Shown here piece after piece: positions 26,708-35,186 of a stretch of 64,000 bases of DNA; position 1 is the stretch's first letter; every line of letters starts with the position of its first letter. Source of the DNA: Alteromonadaceae bacterium 2753L.S.0a.02 (GTDB lineage Bacteria > Pseudomonadota > Gammaproteobacteria > Pseudomonadales > Cellvibrionaceae); assembly GCA_007827375.1 (NCBI GenBank), contig VISH01000002.1, positions 3,993,001 to 4,057,000 on the forward strand. The letters are read 5' to 3'. The notes below the pieces were generated by a model. That model had not been told where the DNA came from. It worked only from the letters and a program-made list of their open reading frames with translations, and did no database searches. The position numbers were made by a program, and so were the translations under genes.

Positions 26708-27497
26708 AATTTTCATCCTTTACATAAGGCATGGCGGTGAGTGGTTTGGTATACATTTCCATGCCGTGAGCAATAAGCCCAGGCGCAGCAATTAGTTGGT
26801 AAAGTGGCCCGGCAAATTTGGGGTGCAAGCCCAAATCAGAAAATACGGCTGCGGCCAAACCGGTACTTAGCCAACCTGCAGATTTTTCTGCAAGTAGCTG
26901 CGAAAATTCCTGGCCCCAGTTCAAAATCTCAGCAGCACCTGGCAAGCCGCTTAAATAGCAGCCAAGCTTCGCGCTTAGCACATCAATTCCACCGTAACTT
27001 TGGCCGAATCCCGGAACCGGGCGTTGCCAGTCTTGCCCTGCGTGCAGGCTTAACTCAGCAACAACCTGCGCAGCCGGCTTGCGATAGCTTTTACGAAAAA
27101 AACGCATAGCAGCCTCTACTTCACCGGCCGCTTTTTCTCCCCCCATAACCATGGATGCGATGGGAAGCAGATGTACCGGGTGAGTTTTGCCAACGCCGAC
27201 ATTCATCGCCGCACGGGTTGCCGCGTGCCGTGGGCCTGGATTTATCAGACCAATAAATAACTTTTCAAAAATCTCTCGTTGTTCAAGCGAGGGAAGCTCA
27301 CCTTTATAAAGCAAGAAAACCACTTCGATTACGTTGCAGTTTTCCATAAGATCTAAAATGTCATAGCCGTGGCAATAAACGTTTTCTGCAATATAGGGGT
27401 TATCTTCACAGCAGGCTTCCAACCAGATTTTGGTCTCGGTTTTTGCAACGAATTTTTCATCGCGCCTTTTCACTTCTCGATCAACGGATTGTTTCAT
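26685..27497 (-). CDS. Citrate-synthase-fold protein A (citryl-CoA lyase-like), catalytic residues altered
   Basis: 270 residues. Family-like segments: CHGYDILDLMENCNVIEVVFLLYKGELPS, MGGEKAAGEVEAAMRFF, VPGFGQSYGGIDVLSAKL, LAAAVFSDLGLHPKFAGPLYQLIAAPGLIAHGMEM. The His of the GFGHP motif is Gln (GFGQS). The HGGA block is AAGE, and the Asp of NIDG is replaced (WLST). The ATG overlaps the stop of the ThDP gene by 4 bp, so translation is coupled. Citrate synthase homologues of this size normally cleave citryl-CoA; with these changes a different reaction or a structural role is more likely. The alignment was done by eye. Confidence 0.7.
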   Translation of the reverse strand: MKQSVDREVKRRDEKFVAKTETKIWLEACCEDNPYIAENVYCHGYDILDLMENCNVIEVVFLLYKGELPSLEQREIFEKLFIGLINPGPRHAATRAAMNVGVGKTHPVHLLPIASMVMGGEKAAGEVEAAMRFFRKSYRKPAAQVVAELSLHAGQDWQRPVPGFGQSYGGIDVLSAKLGCYLSGLPGAAEILNWGQEFSQLLAEKSAGWLSTGLAAAVFSDLGLHPKFAGPLYQLIAAPGLIAHGMEMYTKPLTAMPYVKDENYVVENRK

Positions 27498-29329
27498 GAG
27501 GCCATAGACTCCTGTTGTGCAGTGCCAAGACTTTTTAAACGCATGATCATTGGCGGAACTTCTTCGCGGTCAATACGCACATCCAGCAGCAAAGGCCCCG
27601 ATAGGTTGGCAATTTGTTGCTGCTGAAGTTGCTCAAAATCGCTCGGGGATTTAATGGTGAAATTTGCGATACCCATGGCCTCAGCCATTTTCGCAAAATC
27701 AATAACAGGCAATTCAAAACCAATGGGTTCTGCGCCAGCCAAGCGTTGACCGTGCATGACCATGCCATAGACTCCATCATTTAAAATAACGAATACCACG
27801 GGAAGTTTTTCCCGCGCGGCTACGGTAATTTCCTGGCCACTCATAAGGTAGGAACCATCGCCAGTGATGCACACAACCGGGCCACTCTGGTTCGCGCGAG
27901 CAACTCCAACCGCTGCGCCAATCGCCCAACCCATCGGTGCAAAATTCAAAGTAAGACGCAGCCAGTTAGCAGAATGATTACGGCGTTCACCAAATGGCAG
28001 CTGATTGGGTTCACACGATAAGTGTGTTTTTCTGGCATTGTTGGGCTGAAGGTAGTGAGGCGCCCACATCATGCTATTACCGGCATCAACCACAAAACGT
28101 GTACTGCTCGGGAAATTTTCTGAGAGTTCTTTCATTAAGCGTTGCGGCTTAATTGGAATAGCATTCGATTGATATTTACTGGGTTCTTCCAGCACTACCA
28201 TGGGGTTCACTTTTGGAAAATAATTTGTATTGTTATCCGATACAGGCCCGCGTTCTAATCGCAACTTATCCAGTATTTTTTCGCAGATTTTTGCAATTGG
28301 CCCCTGTACATGCAGCTTGGCCATCGGCGTTTGTAGCAGATGGTTAATGCTGGCATCCACATGAATTAATTTATTGTTGAGCAGTGCTTTATTCCAGCCT
28401 GCAGAGAGAAATTCACCGAAGCCTGTACCAAAAGCAACAGCGATGGATTTATTGAGTTCAATACCGTACATGGCACTGGAATGACCGCCCAAACCAAAAA
28501 CCCCGCGATAAGCTTTGTGGCGAATGTTTATTAATCCCTTGGCATCGGGCGTGGTAACGAAGCGAGCATCGCACAGTTCCACGAGTTGCATGATTTTGTC
28601 GATAGCTTCACTGGTACCGCTGCCGATAAAAAACAAAGGCTGGTGTGCGCTGCGCAATTCTTCGAGTAACTCTGCGACACCTTGTTCATCGCAAGCGCTG
28701 TTCTGCAACGCCAATTGCTTGTTTAAATCGTAGAGTTCAGCTTTGCCAGCTAGAGGGCTTCTTAAAATATCCACAGGTATAGAGAGATGCACCGGACCTT
28801 GCGGTGATTGGTGAGCACGTAAAATCGCATTCGCCAATTTTGTTTCCAGCTGGTCAATATGGGAAACCAAAGAATTGTATTTGGTGCAGTGGCGAAACAT
28901 GCCAATGACATTCACACCGGTACAGGCGCCTTCCTGTAACGCTCCCTTCCCAAACGACGCGATCGTCGGCTGCCCGGTTATGACCAACATGGGAATATTA
29001 TTATCGTGCGCGCAGGCAACTCCTGTTATTAAATTGGTTGCACCTGGGCCAGAAGTTGCGACGCACACACCTAGCTTGCCGGATTCGCGCTGATAGCCGT
29101 CGGCCATGTAGGCAGCCGCTGACTCGTGGCAAGCACCAACGGCCTGCAAGCCACCACGGCGCGTACTTCGCGCGAGACCATTGTAGAAAGGTTCAATGGC
29201 GCCACCCGGCACACCAAATACATGGGTAACGCCAATATTTTCCAGGTAGTGAATAATTAAATCTGCTGCATCCTGTATTTTGCTTGGGGAAGTGGTTTTG
29301 GTTTGTTTACCAAATAAATCAATACTCAC
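27494..29329 (-). CDS. ThDP-dependent enzyme, acetolactate synthase-like large subunit
   Basis: I place the start at the GTG at 29329, eight bases after TTGGAG, giving 611 residues; the ORF extends 61 codons further but that extension is Cys-rich and unlike the family. The N-terminal pyrimidine domain has GVTHVFGVPGGAIEP and the catalytic Glu69 in CHES. Then come ATSGPGATN, the central domain, and the ThDP/Mg site GDGSYLMSGQE...NDG. It belongs with acetolactate synthase, sulfoacetaldehyde acetyltransferase and oxalyl-CoA decarboxylase relatives; no regulatory subunit gene is adjacent. It is the first gene of a four-gene overlapping operon with two citrate-synthase-like proteins and an SDR. 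The substrate is probably a 2-oxo acid or acyl-CoA, not determined. Confidence 0.85.
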   Translation of the reverse strand: MSIDLFGKQTKTTSPSKIQDAADLIIHYLENIGVTHVFGVPGGAIEPFYNGLARSTRRGGLQAVGACHESAAAYMADGYQRESGKLGVCVATSGPGATNLITGVACAHDNNIPMLVITGQPTIASFGKGALQEGACTGVNVIGMFRHCTKYNSLVSHIDQLETKLANAILRAHQSPQGPVHLSIPVDILRSPLAGKAELYDLNKQLALQNSACDEQGVAELLEELRSAHQPLFFIGSGTSEAIDKIMQLVELCDARFVTTPDAKGLINIRHKAYRGVFGLGGHSSAMYGIELNKSIAVAFGTGFGEFLSAGWNKALLNNKLIHVDASINHLLQTPMAKLHVQGPIAKICEKILDKLRLERGPVSDNNTNYFPKVNPMVVLEEPSKYQSNAIPIKPQRLMKELSENFPSSTRFVVDAGNSMMWAPHYLQPNNARKTHLSCEPNQLPFGERRNHSANWLRLTLNFAPMGWAIGAAVGVARANQSGPVVCITGDGSYLMSGQEITVAAREKLPVVFVILNDGVYGMVMHGQRLAGAEPIGFELPVIDFAKMAEAMGIANFTIKSPSDFEQLQQQQIANLSGPLLLDVRIDREEVPPMIMRLKSLGTAQQESMAS

Positions 29330-30008
29330 AGAAATAACTCCAAGTAACGGATAAATAGTGGGAACACGTAATAACACGGCGTTACAGCGCTCTGTTGGAC
29401 CTGTCTGAATTGCGAATTTGGCAGTGCAGCACGCATTATTTTCCAGAAGCTGCCAGACAATTCGCCGAGAATCAGCGCAGACCGCACCGCTACGTACAGC
29501 GGTTCCCTTCAATTGAATTCGTCTTAAGCCGCTCGCAAAGTAATTCCGCTTTGCTGGAGACTCCTTTTTGAAGTGTGTACAGCGAGGAGGACGTTAGTTA
29601 GTCACAAATGATGATTTAGGCGACAACTGCTGCGCATTTTCAGTATAAAAAGAGAACAAATCAAGCGTTTTGTAAACGATTTTAATAAACATGTTTACTA
29701 AAAATGGCGCAAATATCATCTAACCAAATGTTTAACAAGACATTTTTTTATTACACACACCAAGGAAAATCGCGCCACTTTCTTTCATTAGCCGACAAAC
29801 TAACCAGTTTCAGGCCTGTTAAAGCCCTTATTTGAGATTTTTTGGCGTTGAATGGGTTTTCAAGATTCATTAATGCATGCATAAACATCGGGCAAATTGG
29901 CGTCTATAGTAATATTATGTCGCTTTAATTTATTTTAGTGTTAACTAATTATTTCAAATAAATGACAAACATATGAAATAGTTGGAAGTGGGTGCTTGGT
30001 ACGAAGAT
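29330..30008. other. Intergenic region upstream of the ThDP operon
   Basis: About 680 bp without a credible gene. It contains paired GTAAAC (29672-29677) and GTTTAC (29693-29698) elements around a perfect 12-bp palindrome TAAACATGTTTA (29686-29697), a likely regulator site about 360 bp upstream of the ThDP start. Confidence 0.45.
29686..29697. promoter_or_regulatory. Palindrome TAAACATGTTTA
   Basis: Perfect 12-bp dyad flanked by a second GTAAAC element. It resembles LacI-family or other dimeric-regulator sites. The regulator is unknown. Confidence 0.35.
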
Positions 30009-32183
30009 TTAATTCTGAAGGCGATAGAGCAACTGCAACCAAAAACCCCTCCCCTCTAGTGGGTAGTCGTTTGCGATTACGCCTGAACTGGGTTCGCGTG
30101 CGTCTGCATCAAACAAGTTAAGCGCTTTAAACGAAATATCGAAACCTGGTAGCAAGTCACGTCGAATAAGTTGCAACTCGACAAGAGAGTAGTCATTAAT
30201 CTGTGGTCTTTGATCACCGAGCATACGCTGTCGGTCCGCGATCCATTTTCCCCTAAGGTTAGCCAACCAGTTGTGTTGGAACTCCCAGTTGGCCATAAAC
30301 ATCGCCTGACGAGCTGGAGCATCTGCGATGCGTTCTTTGGTTTCGGTGTTGTAAGATTTTTGCCAAGCACCGTTCACGGTAAAGTCCAGATTATCGCGTG
30401 CCGACCATTTCACCTCGAACTCAAAACCTTCACCATTTTGATTCCCAATATTTTGCGCAGTTGAACCCGCATCACCGGGAACAAATTCAATCATATTTTC
30501 TGCCTGGTAATGGTAGATATTTAGGTCGGCACGGACTCTACTGAACGGCGAATAGGAAAATGCGACCTCGGCGGTATCGATAGTTTCCGGTTCGAGATCG
30601 GGGTTGCCAATTGTGGCTGGGTTATTCTGGAAGAGTAACTCTCCAAATGAAGGGGCGCGAAAAGCTGAGCCGTAGAGAAATTTTGTGGTTAATACTGCTG
30701 ATGTGTTCCAGACCAAGGCAAAGCGGGGGTTTGTGGTTCCGCCAAAATCAGAATACCTGTCGTACCGCACGCCCCCCGTAAGTGCCCAATTTTGGGCAAG
30801 TTGCCATTCGTCCTGTAATGCCAGATGGAAAATTTTGCGGTTGGTATCCGGTACAAACTTATACGGCGTGTTACTCACGTCAGTGAGAGATCCATCGACA
30901 ACTTGTTGGGTTCCATCTAAAACACCCGGGCCGAAATTTTTCTTTTCTTCACTCTCCAGAGTTTGCTCTTTGTACCCGGAGGCAATCCGCAATTGGTGAG
31001 CCTCGAAGAAGTGTTTGGTTGCAACCCACTCCGCAAATACTTCTTCGGTAACTCCTGCGGGTTGGCCAATTACACCGTCGGTAAACAGGGTAACACCAAC
31101 TGGATTGTTAAAATTAATATTACCGTCTGCACCAATAGGCGCCACAGCGTTTTCCGGCAATAAGGTTAAATTGCCTTCCGATTTGTGATTGAAGTAAGTG
31201 GTTTTAAGGGTGTGCCGCCAACCCCAAAATTCGGTCTCGGGGTGCCATTTAACATCGAAAAAAAATGATCGAAAATACTCTTTGGTTTTGGGGTCTAACG
31301 CTTGGGCACCACCGGCGCCATTACCTGTATTACGCGTAGACCAATGCCAGAAATTCAAATCCCATAGTGGGTTCGATGCTTTGAGGTGTAAATCGACAAT
31401 TTCGTAATCAGTAGCTAAGGGCCCGGGAGCGTGGGAAGCATCTGTTCCAAGTTGGGCATCCAGTACTGTTTGTAAATCCTGATCAACAATTCGATCTTGA
31501 TCCCCTTCGGAACTCATGTAGGTAAAATTCGCAGAGGTTTGCCAATTGCCCAATTGATAACCGAGATTAGCCCACACGTCTCGCGTATTAAAAGAACCGC
31601 CGCGAACCGCAATTTCATTGTGCTCGATAGTATCTGCCGTTTTGGTGATTACGTTTATCACTCCTGAAAACGCATCGGAACCATACATCGCTGAGCCCGG
31701 GCCGCGAATCACTTCGATACGATCAACCATATTGGCAGGCAGACGATAGAGTATTGGGCGGCCACCCTGCAATGTCCACTGCACCGGGTTGCCATCCAAC
31801 AGTAATAAAACATGGGGGTTAAACCCCGTGTGGATGCCGCGCATGGAATAAATAGAATCGAGGCGATTTACACCAGACAGTGAAACGTGTAAACCCGGAA
31901 CGGTTTCCAACACCTCATCAAGGGTTCTGGCTCCCAACTTCAGGATGTCGTTTGCTGTGATTACAGAGGTTATTGCAGGCGCGCTCTTTAGGGTATTTTC
32001 AGTGCCCGTCGCAATAGATACAGTAACCTGAGAAAGCTCCTCAAGTGACAAAGAAAAAATAGAATTCTGCGCATCTGTGTGTGTATTTTGGTGGATTTCA
32101 GCGCGGACTTCTGCCGCGAACCCCGCAAACACACCCCCCAACCAGAGTGAACAGCTTATGTGTAGAATACGCGCCTTTCTCAT
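30009..32183 (-). CDS. TonB-dependent outer-membrane receptor
   Basis: 724 residues with a signal peptide and a TonB-box-like/plug region: LEELSQVTVSIATGTE (about 48-63), then the plug with SAPAITSVITANDI, LDEVLETVPGLHVS, SMRGIH, VLLLLDGNPV and IEVIRGPGSAMYGSDAFSGVINVIT. A 22-strand barrel follows and ends with the aromatic RGFWLQLLYRLQN. The plug is most like colicin I/enterochelin/B12-type receptors. The ligand (siderophore, cobalamin, copper or oligosaccharide) is not apparent. No TonB, ABC transporter or sensor gene is adjacent. Divergent from the TVP38-like gene. Confidence 0.9.
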   Translation of the reverse strand: MRKARILHISCSLWLGGVFAGFAAEVRAEIHQNTHTDAQNSIFSLSLEELSQVTVSIATGTENTLKSAPAITSVITANDILKLGARTLDEVLETVPGLHVSLSGVNRLDSIYSMRGIHTGFNPHVLLLLDGNPVQWTLQGGRPILYRLPANMVDRIEVIRGPGSAMYGSDAFSGVINVITKTADTIEHNEIAVRGGSFNTRDVWANLGYQLGNWQTSANFTYMSSEGDQDRIVDQDLQTVLDAQLGTDASHAPGPLATDYEIVDLHLKASNPLWDLNFWHWSTRNTGNGAGGAQALDPKTKEYFRSFFFDVKWHPETEFWGWRHTLKTTYFNHKSEGNLTLLPENAVAPIGADGNINFNNPVGVTLFTDGVIGQPAGVTEEVFAEWVATKHFFEAHQLRIASGYKEQTLESEEKKNFGPGVLDGTQQVVDGSLTDVSNTPYKFVPDTNRKIFHLALQDEWQLAQNWALTGGVRYDRYSDFGGTTNPRFALVWNTSAVLTTKFLYGSAFRAPSFGELLFQNNPATIGNPDLEPETIDTAEVAFSYSPFSRVRADLNIYHYQAENMIEFVPGDAGSTAQNIGNQNGEGFEFEVKWSARDNLDFTVNGAWQKSYNTETKERIADAPARQAMFMANWEFQHNWLANLRGKWIADRQRMLGDQRPQINDYSLVELQLIRRDLLPGFDISFKALNLFDADAREPSSGVIANDYPLEGRGFWLQLLYRLQN

Positions 32184-32362
32184 AACACGGCTTTACCTTT
32201 TAGTTGGATCACATTAATATTTTTTTTTGATCGAACACAGGTTTGCGTTTTCGTTTGTTGCCCCTAATCCGTAAAAAACCAAAGGACTCTATAGGGTATA
32301 GCAGATATTGCGCGTATTTCTACATGAAATCAAAATAACCTGTTAACTAAATTGTTGTATAC

Positions 32363-33037
32363 ATGCAAAAACCGCCCCGCCAATTGCACCCCCTTATTAA
32401 AATAATGCTCCTACTCGGAGTTTGCTTCACCAGCCTTTTCGTAGTGATAAATGCAACAGGCGTGATAACGACAGAAAATATCAAACAATGGTTTGAATTG
32501 GCGCACCGGGCTAAGCCCATTTATATTGCAGGTACAGTTGTAGCCCTACTCTTTATTGATCTGTTTTTTTCCGTTCCGACCTTAACAATTACGATGTTAA
32601 GCGGCTACTTTCTGGGCCCAATTGCCGGGGCGTTTGCGGCTCTTACTGGTTTGCTATTAACGGGTACTTGCGGTTACCTGCTAAGCCAAAAATACGGCAA
32701 TTGGCTACTGACCCGGTTGGAGAAAGACCCCATTAAACGCAAAAAAGCAAAAGTTGCATTCCAGCAGCACGGCGCAATTGTGATTGTGCTTTCCCGGGCT
32801 TTGCCCATGCTGCCGGAAATCTGTGCTTGCTTAGCCGGTATGACAGGCATGCCTTTCACAAAATTCATCTTATATTGGCTGCTTAGCACCGTACCCTACG
32901 CCGATAGCCGCGTCGTTTGCGGGCGCAGCAAGCACACCTTCTACACCTCAACCTGCGCTCTACACCGCAGTCGCAATAACCGTGGGCTTATGGGCAATGT
33001 GGTTTTGCATGAGCTTTTTAGAGAGGAAGCGAAGTAA
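32363..33037 (+). CDS. TVP38/TMEM64 (DedA-like) membrane protein, frameshifted near the C terminus
   Basis: The first 180 residues have the SNARE-associated/TVP38 pattern: several helices, the re-entrant LSGYFLGPIAGAFAALTGLLLTG, and the conserved LSRALPMLPE.CACLAGMTGM.F.KF. After YWLLSTVPYA (about 32900) the frame loses its membrane character (DSRVVCGRSKHTF). Shifting one base restores a typical end: IAASFAGAAS, a hydrophobic helix VAITVGLWAMWFCMSF and a basic tail ERKRSK, running to a stop at 33065. The span 32363-33065 is 703 bp, one base too many. This is either a real one-base insertion or a sequencing error. The family works in membrane lipid or ion homeostasis. Confidence 0.75.
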   Translation: MQKPPRQLHPLIKIMLLLGVCFTSLFVVINATGVITTENIKQWFELAHRAKPIYIAGTVVALLFIDLFFSVPTLTITMLSGYFLGPIAGAFAALTGLLLTGTCGYLLSQKYGNWLLTRLEKDPIKRKKAKVAFQQHGAIVIVLSRALPMLPEICACLAGMTGMPFTKFILYWLLSTVPYADSRVVCGRSKHTFYTSTCALHRSRNNRGLMGNVVLHELFREEAK

Positions 33038-33065
33038 AGCGAACTCAAGTCCACCCTTGGTTTAA

Positions 33066-33474
33066 TGACCCCGCAATGCCGCTTTCTCTAACGGTAAGAC
33101 CTGCCACATTAGCTTTCCTTATGGCACCTGCAACCGCCTATCCCATAGAGATTCCCTTTCATCCATAAGTCTGAAAAATAGCTATGTAGCAGTGGTGTTT
33201 GATTAACATTTAATAACACTAAAGCACTATATTAGCCTTGCGCTACGCTATTTTTAGTGCCAAACTGGCGTAGAAATCGTTGTAGCTATATGGATAGGCG
33301 TTCCTTCATTCTTATAACAAAAGTGGCTAGTGCCACAGTCTGAACGCCCGCGTGACTGTGATTTCCTACAAGATGTAAATGGGGCGCGTCGCACGTAGGA
33401 CGAAACTTCACCTGCCTCGGCAATGGCTAGCGCCGCGGTAAGTAAAACACTCGAATCACAAAGGTAAACATAAA
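33066..33474. other. Intergenic region upstream of the tandem-CBM lipoprotein
   Basis: About 410 bp, no gene seen. The right end carries the AGGT ribosome-binding site of the next gene. Confidence 0.4.
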
Positions 33475-34668
33475 ATGCTAAACAAGAGCTTAATTGCACT
33501 TTGCTGCGTATTACTGTTGTCTGCCTGCGGCGGCAGCAGTTCTGATGACTTTAATAGTGTCCCCATTCCACCAACACCGACGCCAGAGCCCACGGTAGAA
33601 CCGACTGCAGAACCAACTGCCGAACCGACTGCGGAACCCACTGCAGAACCTACAGCTACACCGACCCCGACGGCTACGCCTACGCCAACTGCGACTCCAA
33701 CACCTACGGCGACACCAACACCTACGCCAACACCGACGGCCACGCCCACTCCTACACCTACACCTGACCCAAATCTTGTTTTGAACGGAGACCTAGAACT
33801 AGGAGACGCAGATAACTTCACCAACTGGGGTAAATGGAATGGGGCGAGCTTATTAACCGTTGCCACTGACATTGCCTGTAGCGGACGTTCACTGCGTGCC
33901 GAGCCCACAGGCGGAAATGAGTGGGATGTTCAGTTCGTAAGCGATGCGTTCACCACTGTAAATGGACAGGAATACACCGCGTCCATGATAGTAAAAGCAG
34001 AAACTACAGGAGGCTCGGTTCGCTTTTCAACGGCCAATGGCGCCAGCGATCAATACCAAACGTTGGTATCTCTCGACAGTACTGATTGGACACAGGTTTC
34101 CTGGACTTTTACGGCTAATGCCGATTCAACACGAATCGCGCTGGACCTGGGTGCAGAGGCCGTTAATTACAATATTGACGATATCTCAGTTCTTGACGGA
34201 ACCACTCCAGCGGCAACTACCTGTGTTTCTGCTCCCGTGAATCTTCTTGCGAATGGTGACCTGGAATCTGGAGACGGAGATAATTTTACCAATTGGGGAA
34301 AATGGAACGGGCCTGATTACATGGTTGCAACAACTACAGAAGTCCACGGTGGCACGCGCGCACTCGCTGCAACGGGTATTGCTGGAAACTATTACGAAGT
34401 ACAGTTAGTTAGTGATCCGGTCACGACCGTCAATGGCACCCAATACACCGCTAGCATGTGGATCAAAGGAGCCGCAGCAGACGGGATTGTGAGATTCTCC
34501 ACAAACGCCACTGCTGGCGCGTTGTATGGGCCTGACATTACCGTTGGCACCACTTGGGAATTAAAAACCTGGACTTTTACCGCTAACGATACGTCGACGC
34601 GCTTAGTGCTGGATCTGGGTAAATCCGCTGTCACATACTATATTGATGATATATCCCTTACAGAATAG
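33475..34668 (+). CDS. Lipoprotein with Pro-Thr linker and two tandem carbohydrate-binding modules, no catalytic domain
   Basis: 397 residues. Lipoprotein signal with lipobox (LLLSACGG). A Pro-Thr-rich linker (about 37-100) holds the protein away from the membrane. Two similar beta-sandwich modules of about 140 residues follow, each starting NGDLE.GD.DNFTNWGKWNG and containing VSD..TTVNG..YTASM, VRFST, W...TWTFTAN..STR..LDLG and a final IDDIS. This is the CBM4/9/22-like pattern for binding glycan chains. The copies are similar enough to be a fairly recent duplication. It probably tethers polysaccharide to the cell surface. A strong terminator follows. Confidence 0.75.
   Translation: MLNKSLIALCCVLLLSACGGSSSDDFNSVPIPPTPTPEPTVEPTAEPTAEPTAEPTAEPTATPTPTATPTPTATPTPTATPTPTPTPTATPTPTPTPDPNLVLNGDLELGDADNFTNWGKWNGASLLTVATDIACSGRSLRAEPTGGNEWDVQFVSDAFTTVNGQEYTASMIVKAETTGGSVRFSTANGASDQYQTLVSLDSTDWTQVSWTFTANADSTRIALDLGAEAVNYNIDDISVLDGTTPAATTCVSAPVNLLANGDLESGDGDNFTNWGKWNGPDYMVATTTEVHGGTRALAATGIAGNYYEVQLVSDPVTTVNGTQYTASMWIKGAAADGIVRFSTNATAGALYGPDITVGTTWELKTWTFTANDTSTRLVLDLGKSAVTYYIDDISLTE
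33583..33768 (+). repeat. Coding repeat for the Pro-Thr linker
   Basis: Degenerate tandem array encoding EPTAEPTAEP and then TPTPTAT units. It creates a false Gly-Val ORF on the other strand. Such arrays change length easily by slippage. Confidence 0.8.
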
Positions 34669-34673
34669 CTTCT

Positions 34674-34703
34674 AAAAATCCCCGCACCAGCGGGGATTTT
34701 TTT
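34674..34703 (+). terminator. Rho-independent terminator after the CBM lipoprotein gene
   Basis: Arms AAAAATCCCCGC and GCGGGGATTTTT with a four-base loop, then a T run, five bases past the stop codon. Confidence 0.9.
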
Positions 34704-35186
34704 ATCCAGTAAATTCATCACACAATCTCAAGATTCTTGTACCAGTACACCAGGTAAATGATTTAAAACTTGCCTTTGCATAAAATTGAATCTGCGCCGA
34801 ACAATTGAGAACTGAACCTGTTTCTCAAATAAAATACAACAACACTAATTGTTGCAAATTTTCTGTAAATAATTGAAGTCAATTTCACTGTATCGCCAGA
34901 AAATAATAAGACAGGGCGAACAGTTCTTCGTGGCTTACCGCTATTCACTCGCCCAACACATAACCAAACATCAATAAAAATAATGGTTAATAACGTTAAA
35001 CCTAAAGTCCAAATCGCTAATTTTTTAATTAATTAAAATGTAAGGCACAAAATAATAAGTCATAAAAAAGTCTTATTTTTTGGTTTTATTAATAACAACA
35101 GCCCAGACTGACGACGGCAGCAGAGTATAAATAAAAGTCGCTTAAAAATAATAACGCACAATAACTAACCAACTATGGAGTTACCC
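34704..35186. other. AT-rich promoter region of the GH74 gene
   Basis: About 480 bp, no gene. The 61-codon minus-strand ORF here is not credible. GGAG precedes the chosen GH74 start by six bases. Confidence 0.45.

Noticed and set aside
27494..29512. 672-codon form of the ThDP enzyme
   Set aside because: The extra 61 N-terminal residues are Cys-rich and unlike the family; the GTG at 29329 has a good ribosome-binding site.
33456..33908. Gly-Val repeat protein on the minus strand
   Set aside because: It is the antisense reading of the Pro-Thr linker of the CBM lipoprotein.
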